This document shows, one piece after another, positions 1-11,500 of a stretch of 64,000 nucleotides of DNA. The stretch covers positions 620,001-684,000 of the forward strand of contig JAOCPU010000003.1 in the NCBI GenBank assembly GCA_035772785.1. Direction: 5' to 3'. A model generated the notes under the pieces. The model searched no databases, was not told where the DNA came from, and was given only the letters and a program-made list of their open reading frames with translations. The position numbers were made by a program, and so were the translations under genes. This stretch comes from Phlebiopsis flavidoalba (taxonomy: Eukaryota; Basidiomycota; Agaricomycetes; Polyporales; Phanerochaetaceae). How positions within the stretch are numbered: position 1 is the first letter of the stretch; every line of letters begins with the position of its first letter.

Positions 1-1799
1 GGATATCAGAACACGATACCATGTCAAGTGTATAGTTGCTTCACTGTGTCCAAGAGCTCAGTAGTGTGGCGCGTTCCTCGCCAGTGCTCTTGCCCCCAGA
101 GCTCTGCCGACTTGAAGTCGGCTTAGGTACCCCCGGCGTAACTTGAGAGAGCACCGGGTGTGACATGAGGCGCGAACTTCGCCATAGGTAACATCGGTCG
201 TCGTATTCACAACTTTTTTCGACTGCTCTCTGATCATGTAAGTGACAACGCCTATGAAGCTTAAGGATAACGTCTATGCTGAGCCCCAGCCGTGTTCTGC
301 TATGCGGCAACAATACTGTCGATTTGGGCAGGAGGTAGACTTATGAGGACCGCCCCGGGGGTACGGGGCAATACACCACCTGATAAATCTTAACACATCA
401 GAAACGGCAAGTGCTTTCGGGAATACATTCTTCTGGCCTCCATCCTCATACCAAACTGTTCGGTGAGCGCGGCAGAAGTAGTTGCGTTTGATATCTTCTC
501 AGGAGACATATATGTGGGCGGTAGCAGTAACTAAGTCCTGAGATAGACGAGAGCTAAAAATCTGCTCCGCCGACCTTCCAGATACACATGCGTCTGACAG
601 CCTGTCCGTGGTACCTATAATTACCATGGGGGTACAGTGAATGGACATGCGAGCGCGGGGTGTTATGTCATCGGCGTTGGGGACTTCATCGATAGTTAGA
701 TTCTTGAGACGCAGGAATGATGCACCCCAGCTGAGCAATGTGAAAAGTGCCCAATACCGTTTGATAGATTGAAAATCGCACCTGGGGATGTCGGGTCGGC
801 AATATAGAGAGAAATTTGCCGATTGAACTCTTGAATGGGGGATGCGGTCTCGTGTCTCCAGAAAACCTTGATTGGAGGCAGATAGATCCTAACAGACGGA
901 GAACTACGCCCTCTGAGGGCGAGTCGTTTGCGCGATGCTCATCGAGTGATAGCAAATTACCGCTGCAAGCCCTGCACGCTCTGAAAAGGGCTCGATGGCC
1001 GTCCATCCCACTCCACCTGCGACGGCGGAGTTCATAATATGTAGCAGACGGCTCTATGAAGCAAAAAACCACTTGGAGAGGTATCAAGTCGACATACACG
1101 AGTCCTGGGGGTGACAGTATAGGACAGAGTGGTGGCGGTGGTATCGAAGGCGTCATGTTGACAGAGCGCCGACAAAGGATAGTTGCGGCTTCCACATAAA
1201 GGTGACGTCCAGGTAAATAGCGCCGCTATCATCTCCGCCATCCAGGGAGAACGTATGCTCTCGGAGCCAAGAAAGGAACCGTGGGATGTAGTCGGGAACG
1301 CACCTCGAGCCCCACTTGGACGGGCGCCGGGCCATTTGCCTCGTGCCCTGCAAAAGGCCACGATGAATATGGAAACCTAAGAGATGCGCCGCTGACGAAG
1401 GGTCATGAGATGCTACCCTCCCTGCCTTGTGCTACGTGCCCGGCCATCCGATTCGTAGTAGTTACTCGGGTTGAGGAGTCAGGAACCGGATGTGCCACGG
1501 GCAGCTATCCGGAGGATTGGCCCGCGATCCACCAGCTGTACGTCGAGTCTTTGGCTTTGAGAGCTATGACGCTGACGAGAGCACATGTTGTCCAGACCAA
1601 TTATTCGGAGGGCCACATATCTGAGAAATAATTGGTGGCAAAAATGGTCCATTTCTGTCGCGGTTCCGTTACAGACGCCATGAGCGTTCTCATTTGCGGC
1701 GATTCAATGGTTCCGGAGCGCCGTTATCGGGCATAGGCCTTCTTTATCAATTTATTTTACCTCCGACGCGTCTCCGCCTCACATTCTTCCCAGCCCATC
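1..1799. other. Left flank without a recognisable gene
   Basis: Short open frames occur on both strands, but none carries a motif I recognise. None can be joined to a neighbouring frame to give a family match, unlike the conserved genes further right. Base composition is even and no tandem repeat is visible. This is either intergenic sequence or the worn remains of something no longer readable. Confidence 0.5.
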
Positions 1800-2683
1800 T
1801 CACGGACGTCGCACCTAGTCTCGTCCCCAGCCATTAGAGGCCCGAAGGCCTCTCCCCCCTATCCCGGACATAGCCGGGCTGGACCGAATCGGACATCGAA
1901 AAACTGATGTCCTGGTCCTGGGGGGAATGTCTGGTAAATTTGGATCATGACCGGCTACATCGAGTGACGTGACGTGTGACAGGACCCCCTTGCGCCCCTC
2001 CTCTCCTCTGCGAGTGCACAACTTGGTGCATCTGTTCAGTACTCGCGGACCCGTCCACCCTCTCGTATACGCGTGTGGCTCACTTTCATGATATGCAAGA
2101 GTGTGTGTAGGCACTAGGAAGCCCAGTACTCGGCTCTGTGCCGGATATATGCGGCCATGGCGCTTCAAAGTAAGGCTGGGCTGAGAACTCCAGTAGTCCT
2201 GACATTATAGGGTAATTTTCCGGCGACATTCAGCATTGCTAGGATATTAGCACCTCAGTTGAGCTAGAGGGGGTGCTGAGTGGAGCGGCGCCATCGCTCA
2301 TACCGCCGTGGGGTAGCGGGTGGGATAACGAAGTGGCCAAATCTCCAAAGAGACTGGTCAGAAAATCGAATAAAATACACATAAATAATCTTTTATTTCA
2401 ATTTATGTTACGCTATATCCAATTTAAAGAGCCAGGAGGGAAGGACCCCCGCGGAAGGGATGTATAGGACGGTGAGGGCGGGCTCAAGGCGCGTGCGTGA
2501 CGATCACTGTGCGCGCGATGTAGCCGGTCATGATCCAAATGCACCAGACACCCTTAGGACGACCGGACGAACATCCGTTTTTTTTCAGGATGTCCGATTC
2601 GCCGGCCGAAAGCCTTGCGCTTTCGGAGTCCGGTGCGGGATGGGAACGAGACTAGTCGCACCCCCACTGGAAGTCCGTCATTC
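1800..2683. repeat. Imperfect inverted repeat (foldback element) with nested hairpins
   Basis: The left arm (about 1800-1965) reappears as reverse complement in the right arm (about 2505-2683). Matching blocks include TTTGGATCATGACCGGCTA at 1938-1956 against TAGCCGGTCATGATCCAAA at 2521-2539. Others are CGAATCGGACATC near 1885 and its complement near 2590, and a block around CTAGTCTCG near 1817 with its complement near 2650. Each arm holds small perfect hairpins, for example GAGGCC/GGCCTC near 1836, GACATC/GATGTC near 1893 and CCGAAAG/CTTTCGG near 2605. The roughly 540-base centre is AT-rich at 2370-2430 and contains ACATAAAT/ATTTATGT. No transposase frame is present, so it could be a non-autonomous foldback or MITE-like element. 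The boundaries are approximate. Confidence 0.6.
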
Positions 2684-2869
2684 TAGCTCAGGTATGGCCA
2701 TATATGGTGGCATTTGTCAGTCGCCAGAGCGAATCTATCCCCCAAGGTCAAACTCGGGTGTAGCAATCGGTGTCAGGGTTTTTGCAGGGGGAAAGGTTTG
2801 GGAAAGGTAGCATTACTAATGACATACAAGCTATGAATACAAATCCAGTGGGTAGAGTGAGAGGGTGTG

Positions 2870-4996
2870 TTAACCCCAGCGATAATCTCCACCCTCGCGA
2901 GAAAACATTTCCGGAGGACCAGCGGAAGATTCGGGTGCAGGTCTACTCGTAGTGCCTGGAGCTTTGTTGACAACAGCGGCGTGTACAGACTCAAGAGCTC
3001 CGTCCAGCTCTCTAGAGCTGAGTACCGCCTCTTTTCCAGCGCTTCGCCGCTGAGATAATCGAACGTCAATGAGCCAAGCAAATTGGTGAAGATGTGAGCG
3101 CTGACTTTCTATCGAGCTCGAGTCGCATGGCCACCTGATCAATCCGCCCCTCTACCTTTCCCTCAAGAATAAGGGAAATGAGAAGCTCTTCGACCTCTTC
3201 AAGCTCGACGTTCAATTGCTGCTCGACGATGTTAGGTTTGTCGGACAATAGTAGATGTATCTCGCTTACCTTGGCGAGGAAAGACAGCTCAAGAGCGCGT
3301 GTAGGGCTTAATCAGATCAATAAGGTATTGCGTCCTCAAGCTTCGCAGAAGTTCTCCAATGTAATTGTTGATGAAAGGATCGTCCATGATTGTCGAGCGA
3401 TTATCTGGTCGGAATGACATGAGATAATCTTCGTTATCCTCAGGCTTGTACTCACCACGTAGAATCTTCTCTGCGATCATGGACTTCGCGCCGCTGATAT
3501 GCATCCACAAGATCAGTCATAGCCTTGATTTGTGAGTCTTTTTTGTATCTGTGCATGGATTACGTGCGGCTGAGCATCTACGACGCGGGGAGCGCTACTT
3601 ACGGGCTTCGTTTCTTGGCTTCGGAGTGTCAAACGGATTCACCTCACTGCCTGTGAGCATATTTGCAAGGACCCAAGGTACTTCAAGACTTGGATTCTTT
3701 GCGGTGATCCGGCCTCGTCATAGTTCTTGAACGAGTCGAAGAAATCCTCCGTAGCACGCGTCCAGTTGCGTGCCTACGGAATGCAATTAAGCGGAATGTC
3801 TGCAAAATGCCCCTTGACCTAGCGCTCGCCCATCCACATCTTACCGTGTACCGCATTCCTTGATGACACCGAGGATGGCGGGATGCGGTATCGCTGATCG
3901 GACGGCATTTGCGGCATTGTAAATTTCCTTGTGTGCTTCAGCATTGATAGTGAGGGCGGCTATGCACAGACTTACCTTTAGTTTCTTGAGATTCTTTGTC
4001 TCGTTGTACATCTGAATTTCAAGAGCGTATATCTCAAGAAGCTGCGTGCCTTTCTGTGCCTGGTCCTCGCCATCGGCAGCTGTCGCCTGATGCAGATCAC
4101 GAATGAGCTACATAGAGTGTGAGTAGTGTACATCCGTGAAACATCTATGATGGCTTACACGTCCTTAAACGTATGTACTCTTTGCGGTCCAACAGAGTTT
4201 TGCGAGCTTCAAATTGGTTTTTGGCCGACAGGTCGCTATATAGGCAATGGTGAGTTTTGCAAGTTAGGAGATGAGAATGTAAAGTTTTACGTCGTTCTTT
4301 GCTTCTTGTAAAGCCTTCTTCGTCACGCTTCGTAGAATTTTTCTAGCGTCTCGACGTCGACTGGGCCCCCCTTACCACCACCTACATAATCCAAGATTCC
4401 GTTGATAGTCTTCTCCGAATAATTTCGCGTGACAGCTGACTTTGTGTAGGTCAATAGCTCAACGTATGTGTTCACGCTTGTTGGGGGAGGCCTTCTTAGT
4501 TGTAGGAATAGCAGTTTTGTGGACTGCTTCAGAGCCTTGAATCCCCTGCGCATTGAACCACCGATTTGTGAGCAAGTGACCACACATAGATCCTTGCGGA
4601 CATACCAGTCTCCTTTTCTTCTTCCTTATCAACAATCTCACGGAACTCCTTGAGTGCTTGTTCGGGGTTGTCTTCCTTCTTCGCTACGGGAGCAGTCAGC
4701 TTCCAGGCGGCGCAGGCAGTTGTCAGACACTGTACACTTAGCGGTATAATACATGTTCTCGATGTCAACGTTCCCACTTCGTCGTCGCCGTTCACAATCT
4801 GAGGGGGAGGGGGCCGGAGCCAGTACTCCTATCTGAGTGTAATCCGACAGTACTTCGGGAGGGCGCTAGGGGAGGGCACCTTCTTAGTCCTATGCAATTA
4901 TGATGAGTAAGTGAGCAGAAACCATTGCCTTGCACGACTCACATCGTCGCTACCGGGCTTGCTGCCTTGCATGTAATCGGCATCATCGTCATCCAT
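2870..4996 (-). CDS. CSN2: COP9 signalosome complex subunit 2
   Basis: CSN2 is a PCI-domain subunit of the COP9 signalosome, which removes Nedd8 from cullins. The start at 4996 gives an acidic N-terminus ([15 protein letters not shown]), as in CSN2 orthologs. Further on I read [19 protein letters not shown] near 4400-4460, then [20 protein letters not shown] and [11 protein letters not shown] near 3290-3390. [15 protein letters not shown] near 3120-3160 is the winged-helix end of the PCI domain, and YSALESWT followed by [15 protein letters not shown] forms the C-terminal helix. The last two blocks lie in different frames, so a frameshift sits near 3010; several more lie upstream. Introns of about 60 nt are visible, such as GTGAG in the first codons after the start. 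The stop in the restored frame is at 2870-2872. Identity is very sure; exon ends are not. Confidence 0.93.
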
Positions 4997-5553
4997 AGTG
5001 AGGGATGTTAGAGGATCCTATACAGACATTAGCAGAAACCTTTACACATATGAGTCAGCCTACGTTGAGCTAGGAGAGGTTCGAGATTTATATAATCAGG
5101 TTGGTGCCGACTCACACCGACCTCGCTGAAGTCAAGGAACCATGAGTTCGCACTGCATTGTGGTATCTATACGCGTTCACATAGGCGTCTCATTCACGTG
5201 GTTAGATGGACGCGTCTTGATCGTGATTTACCGAGCGCCCACATTTAGTCAACAGTATTAATTTAGTTTGTTGGGCACTACTCTCAGCAAGAGAAAATTT
5301 GAGTGTATCTTGCGAATTTCCTCAGCACCAACTCATCAACTTTAGCAAGTGTAATGGGGACAAAGCCGAATCCCCAGGAATTGAGCCACGGATTAAGATT
5401 AGCGCCTTATGATTCGTCCATGCGGGCCACTTCGGGCCGCTGGCTCGTAAGGAGTTCTCGCTTATCCCCAAACTTGTCCAACTCTCCACCTCAGTTATGC
5501 CCCTCAGTGCTCTAAACGGATTGTACCAAATACAACAAACGCACATTCTTGTC
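4997..5553. promoter_or_regulatory. Divergent intergenic region between CSN2 and FAB1
   Basis: These roughly 550 bases separate two genes that point away from each other, so the region should hold both promoters. A short AT-rich stretch lies near 5085-5095 (TTTATATAATC). Two short overlapping frames at 5303-5555 have no family resemblance, and I treat them as chance. Confidence 0.4.
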
Positions 5554-8500
5554 ATGGACTCGCCGTCGTATGCCCCCCAAACCCATTAATTGGGTAGTAC
5601 AGCTTCCACCAGATCCAAGCAGCAGCTCGAAACTGGACGATGTCACCAGCTTGACGTCCACCAATCCTTTCAGCGGAGGAGGACGAGAATGACCAGTCTT
5701 CAATACGCCATTGTATCTTCCGCTTTTTTTTCTAAAGTTAAGAACCTCTGGCTGCACCTTTGGCTTCCGCCACTACCTGCCGTGATCGCGCGCCGTCTTC
5801 AACCACCGTGAACGGTACCCCAACATAACTCAGGGCAAGCTAGCTACGACGGCCCTCTATACCAGCGTCCAGCTCAAATGTCTCGAGCAAATCAGACACG
5901 ACACAGAAGCTGAAACCCTACAGTGTGGACTGTCACTAGTCAAGCCAATCTCGCCCCTCCTCTTGTGTCATTGACTCCAGTTCACTTCGGAACCCCTGGC
6001 CTCCTTCGTCGATTTGAGGAGGACTCCATCTCAAGGAGCTTCCGTATTCTCGCCGGAGGGTCAAGATAACACAGGATCTTGGAACATACATACACCGGAT
6101 TTCCCATGCAAGACAGCGATGCGAGAAGCTATCAGGACACTGCTAGTGTCGGCCACGTTAAGAGTCTGTCGTCAGTCTCGAAGTAATTCGCCGATACGCG
6201 GAGAGGCATGTCCCTCGCCGGAAATTCCTGTTGATGACATGACGTCTCAGACACTTCAAGGTCTGTCCCGCGACCTACTGGATGGACGAACGATGTATGC
6301 AAGAGTGTTACGATTGCAAAAAGCGCTGTTCACCCACTTGGAGACGGAAGCACACCATTGCCGGATATGTTGGTGCGTCGCATGTGTATATTTTATGGCC
6401 AGGCTCTATACTGAAATGCCTCCAGGTCGATATATTGCTCTCGTTGCGCGTCGAATATCATTAAAGCGAGTGCGCTCCGATTTGGGCATATGTTACGGGA
6501 TATGGTCATAGTCTGGTAACTCTCTGCCTTGAAAAAGCTGCGCCAAAGTATGGGCCGACGATGAAGACGATTCACGCTCGTGTTGTTCTCCTCGACCCTT
6601 GCCGCTCACCGAGCTTGGCTCTGACATCCAGAGCGTTTTAATTTATCGCATCTGCCGACAGTTCACCTATGCCGCCTCCCCAACTTTTCACGGTCGAAAC
6701 CGACTCGTTCTTCAGCTTGTTTTTATTGCCGAAAACCCAAGGGCCCCACGCCGGATCGGAAGAAAAGTGAATGGCTCAAGGTTACTGCCACCACCTGATT
6801 TGTGGAGCATCTCGGGCATCTACTTTTTTTCTTCTTTTTTTCTTTTTTTTTTTTTACCATTCCGTCGGCGCACTGACGGAAGAAGAGAAGGGAATCTGAG
6901 TATCTGACAGTTGACCGTTGACCATACGCCACTCAATCACAGGGCAAAGGACTCCGATTAGACGGCCGCTGGTAGTCACGTTCCGAGCGCTGTTCCCGAC
7001 GGGTCTTTCCGAGCAAGATTCGCTTTTCCCGCCTGAGCTAACACCCTACCAGACCCAATCTAGCAGTCTCGAGAATCCATAGTGTCGTACGTCTTCCGCT
7101 AAGCTACAACTCTTTTGCAGAGTATTCACGGCGGCCCGCTTCGTTCATTAGGAGCAGAGTACAGTAAGCAGGCCGGTGAGATTGAAGTGGTGCGAGCCCA
7201 GGTGGAGAACACGGACGAGAGAGTACTGCGATAAATATACATATTAGTTGTGTGGTATTTAGCTGTGGGCACTGGTCGAATGTCTTTCAGGTACAATTCA
7301 CACAAGATGCTGACACCATATCCATGTTCCATCTACGAATCATGCATAAGAGCCAGCTAGTGTGGAACGCCGACGAAACATCCCGAACAATTCGGGAGTG
7401 GGGAACAGGAGAGACACTCCTTTTGAAATTGCTTGCACCTTCGTATCTTGCCTGAAAGAGATTGGACATTCCACGGCTCATACTCTCATCGTCCAGGGCG
7501 GCGGCATATGGAGCGTTGCCTATTTCGGTTAACAGCTCATAATCCAAATTAGGAGAGAAAAAGAATTCCGTGGTGTAGTGACTCCCTCGCAATGTAACCA
7601 GCTCTGAAATTGTATTGGTAGACGGTTATGCAGTTCAATATCACTCAGGAACCGTTGTACTTCACCTCGCGTTGGACAATGGTTTCAAATACCAGTAATT
7701 TGTCAGTAAACACCACACATAGTCATGCTTAGTGCTAGGCCTTCGCCTCAAATCGGAATTCCAATGACGGATTCTGAGTAAGTCGCCAGTTCTGAATATC
7801 ACAATGTTTGTTTCAAAAATCCATCCTGGCAACGGGAAAAGGTATCGATCTTTGGACAATCCCTAGCTTCAGCTGCGCATTGCGTGCTCTAAAATGACGT
7901 TGGCGAACCGTCAACTGTCGGTGCCATGCTTGTAGAGGAAATCGAGTCTAGTTTCGAGACTTTGATCTTGGTCTTTTTGGATTGACCGTCTGCAGTAAAG
8001 TCAAGGATTCAGCGTGTACACGGTTAGCCGTTGCAAGAGCCAGTGAGTCAGACTGCCCAGTGCGGCGTCCGGTTTGTGTTCGAGGTGATGACGTCATCGT
8101 GCCTAAGCTCGTTTTATTCTCTCGATCGACAACTGTCGATCCTCTTGTGACAAAACGGTCGACTCTGTGCGGTGACAGTTCGCACAGTAATCACACGGCA
8201 TTCGACCACTACCCTTAATGATCACCCAATGAGCGGCTGGAGTGGGACAGACCATTACATGCGAAATTAGCAGTAAGTAGGGCATTGGTGTATACATTGC
8301 TCGCTGAGTGCGTGTCGGTGGGACTAGTGCATCGATCCCTTTTTTCGTAAGGTCGGGCTGGGGGGGGGGAGATGTATTGACGTAACTCAAGTCGAGTTCA
8401 AAACAGGTTACGTCGCACGCATTCATTGCGTTCTAGTGGTTATCGAGAGACCTGTAGAACTATGCAAAAGCGGCAGCGTAGGTTCATGGGGCAAGGAGCT

Positions 8501-11500
8501 CTGGTTATCGAGCGAGCATGGCCATAGCGCTGTTCAAAAGTAAGTCAAAGGCCGACCTGCGAATACTGACTCCCTTCCGTCCACAAAGGCCCTCCGACGA
8601 AACTGCAGGTATCCGCATTGGAAGTCCGTTCAAGACGATAAAGGGGCTACAAAACACGCTCTGCTCTCCGTGTCCTCCTAGGTTTCCGAACATCTAGCAG
8701 AGGCATACCATGGGGAGGAGGCGGGAAAAACAGAGACGTTTTGTCCCGCGCCGTTCATTACAGGAGTCCCATTTAAGGAGCGCGTTATGTGACAGCGACG
8801 TTCATCTCTGTTTCGGCCACTCCTTGCCGTTTTTCCTGCGCCCCTTTATCCCATGCCTTTCGCATTGGTGTAGATGGTTGGACGTAAGAAGGCTCCGTAC
8901 GTCGTAAAACCAAGGAGTTGGATATAGATTGACATATTCAGTTCTTCGCCGACGAAGACGGCTCCTCGTCTGTTTTTTCGGCACACACATGCCAGCCGAA
9001 TGCACGACACTAGGCGTGTGACCGGGAGGTGTCGAACCCACTTGCACGTCTGTGGTCTTTGTTTCTCGACACTCGTGATAGACCATTGTCTGGAGGGGCC
9101 AAAACACGACAGTGGTCTTCTGATCCTATGCCAACACCACCCTCTCGCCCCCTTTCCCACTAGGGATGACCACTCTAGGGTCTCCTGCCATCCAGTTACC
9201 CGATCTTCCTCATCGTACTCCGCACAATCCGTGAGTCACATCATAGCCCTCAGTTACGAAACCGCCGCTAAGTACCTGATGTATTACGATCGCCGGAAGC
9301 GTACACTAGTGCGTCCCCAGCGCCCTCATTTTGCGAATTGTCCTGTCGTGTAGGCCCTCTATCCTGCTACCCAATCGCATAGGCGATATAGAGAGAAACA
9401 GGCCTATACACAGAACCTGGTAAGTTTGTGGACTGGAACATGAGCTTTAGGAACGCCGTCCTCAGATTACGTCACAAGTTGCAAGCAATGAAGAGGCAGC
9501 GCAACGATTTGGTGTGAATATGGTATCCTCCGGGGGGGAAAACCAAAGCACGAGATTGTGCACGGTGGTGGAGCAAATCCAGTGCGATAGACGTCTGTAA
9601 TTGTCGAATTTCACACTTCTTTCACATCTTCTTGCCCTTTAAAATGCGAGATAAACGGCGCGTTCACACCCGAGCATGTTTTCCTACACCCAACCTTCGC
9701 GTATATCACTATTTACGGCAGAAAAACACTACGGTACTCCTTGGCCAGTTTATCGACGAAATCCGTGCGGCGACATGCTGGTCAACTCCGTGGACTCCAG
9801 AGCTACATGTGGGAATAACGGAGCTTGTGGACAAGCCGTCGCGCGACATTGCAGGGTCTACGTTCACAACGAAACAAGACTATTTGTTGCAGTTGAGCAG
9901 TGGGACGGCCAGATTACCGACCCCCATGGGTTCCATGCGCACGCTTTTTCCGAGGCGATAATTACCTGGAGCGCATGCCGTCTTTGCGGCTCCGCCACGC
10001 CCTTTATCCCAGTTTCTGAGGAGATGCAGCTGGTACTCCTTCGCAAAATTTCTGGAGCTTCATTTTTATCCTGCAGACGTCCAGCTAGTACAAGGAGCGG
10101 GTTGCCAGCACAACATCTACGTCATCATGTTCGTTATTTCGCCAATCAAGGTCATGACTGTACGCTTTCAGGCGGATCCGATCACACTCCATTTTGAAAT
10201 CGTCTACCCTCCTATGCGCATTCGGCTGTCCGCCCCGAAGCTCAGCTCGAAAAAAAAATCGAGATTTCCAACGTCTGCATCATAGGAACAACTTGTGGTA
10301 TTCTGCTCTCATCGACGATCTCAAGCTCATCAACATCGATGCAGCTACTGGAGATGATGGAAGCAGACGCCTTGTTAACCACCCAGATCAATGGGCTCAT
10401 TCTGCGAGCTGAAGGACGAGAAAAATGAGTGTGCGGGTGGCGCGCGTTCAATCAAACAGTGTCTACAGGGATTCCGCGCCCACTGATACGCTGGTACTGA
10501 ACCAAGTTCGCGCAAAGCGGCAGGACTTCATCGTCGCCTGGCAGCAGGATTTCGGAAGCTTCCTAAAACCTCGGCTTACGCAATTTGCGGACAAGCATCA
10601 AGGCCACCGCAGACTCTCCGCTTTTGGGTCTGTCCGAGCTATGTGGCCTCGAAAGACTTCGAATTTTACCAAGGTGCTTCTGCCAATGTTTCCGAGGCCG
10701 AGGACTACTCCATGCCTACTACGCGACAGGGTCACTGGAGAGTCGTTCGCATCTTCAGCCTCCGAGGTGTCTGAGACGGAATCTGTCGCAGAAGAACTAC
10801 CTGACGGCAGGCAAAGGCACGGGTCCAGCCCCACCCAGTGTTTAGCTGGCTCTAACCGTAGGAGGACCAAGATACCGGAAGCTTACACCCAGGTCAGATC
10901 CTGACAGTGATTCGACGATTGGTGCCCCCCCGCCGGTCAAACAGTGGTTTGGAGTTGGACAAAAAAAAACGGAAGGTTAATTATGTATCATTGATCCTGA
11001 CGGTATCAAGCTAACAGTAATCTCAGTTCCGAGGAGCTACAACAGGATACTATCAACGCAGCCGACAATCGACGGATCCACATCATCGCGCCTTATTTCT
11101 AAGCTGCCAAGGAGAGCCGCTCAACATCAAGTGTTGCTGAATTAGTTAAGCGATACCAGGAAGTATCTGCCACCGTCAAGGTGTGGAAGAGCTTGCTGTA
11201 AAAAGACAGCGTTATCGCCCGCGACAGTCCGTTTCGGAGAGCGAACAGGAGGGATACCCGAGAGGAGCTCCGTGCGAACGCGGGTAAGGACAAAAGTCTT
11301 AGACAAGTCCATTCATCGTCCGAAAGTCCTCTATGTCCGACATTTGAGCACAGGCTACGCCCGCAATATATTGCCCCGAAGTTATTTGACGCACGCGCGA
11401 AAGCCCCTTCGCCCAAGGAGTCATCGGATGAGCCGGATACCAGGTTTCCGATGGTTTCCTCTTTCGATTCCGAGTTGCATATCGTCGGTCTTCCCCAGAC

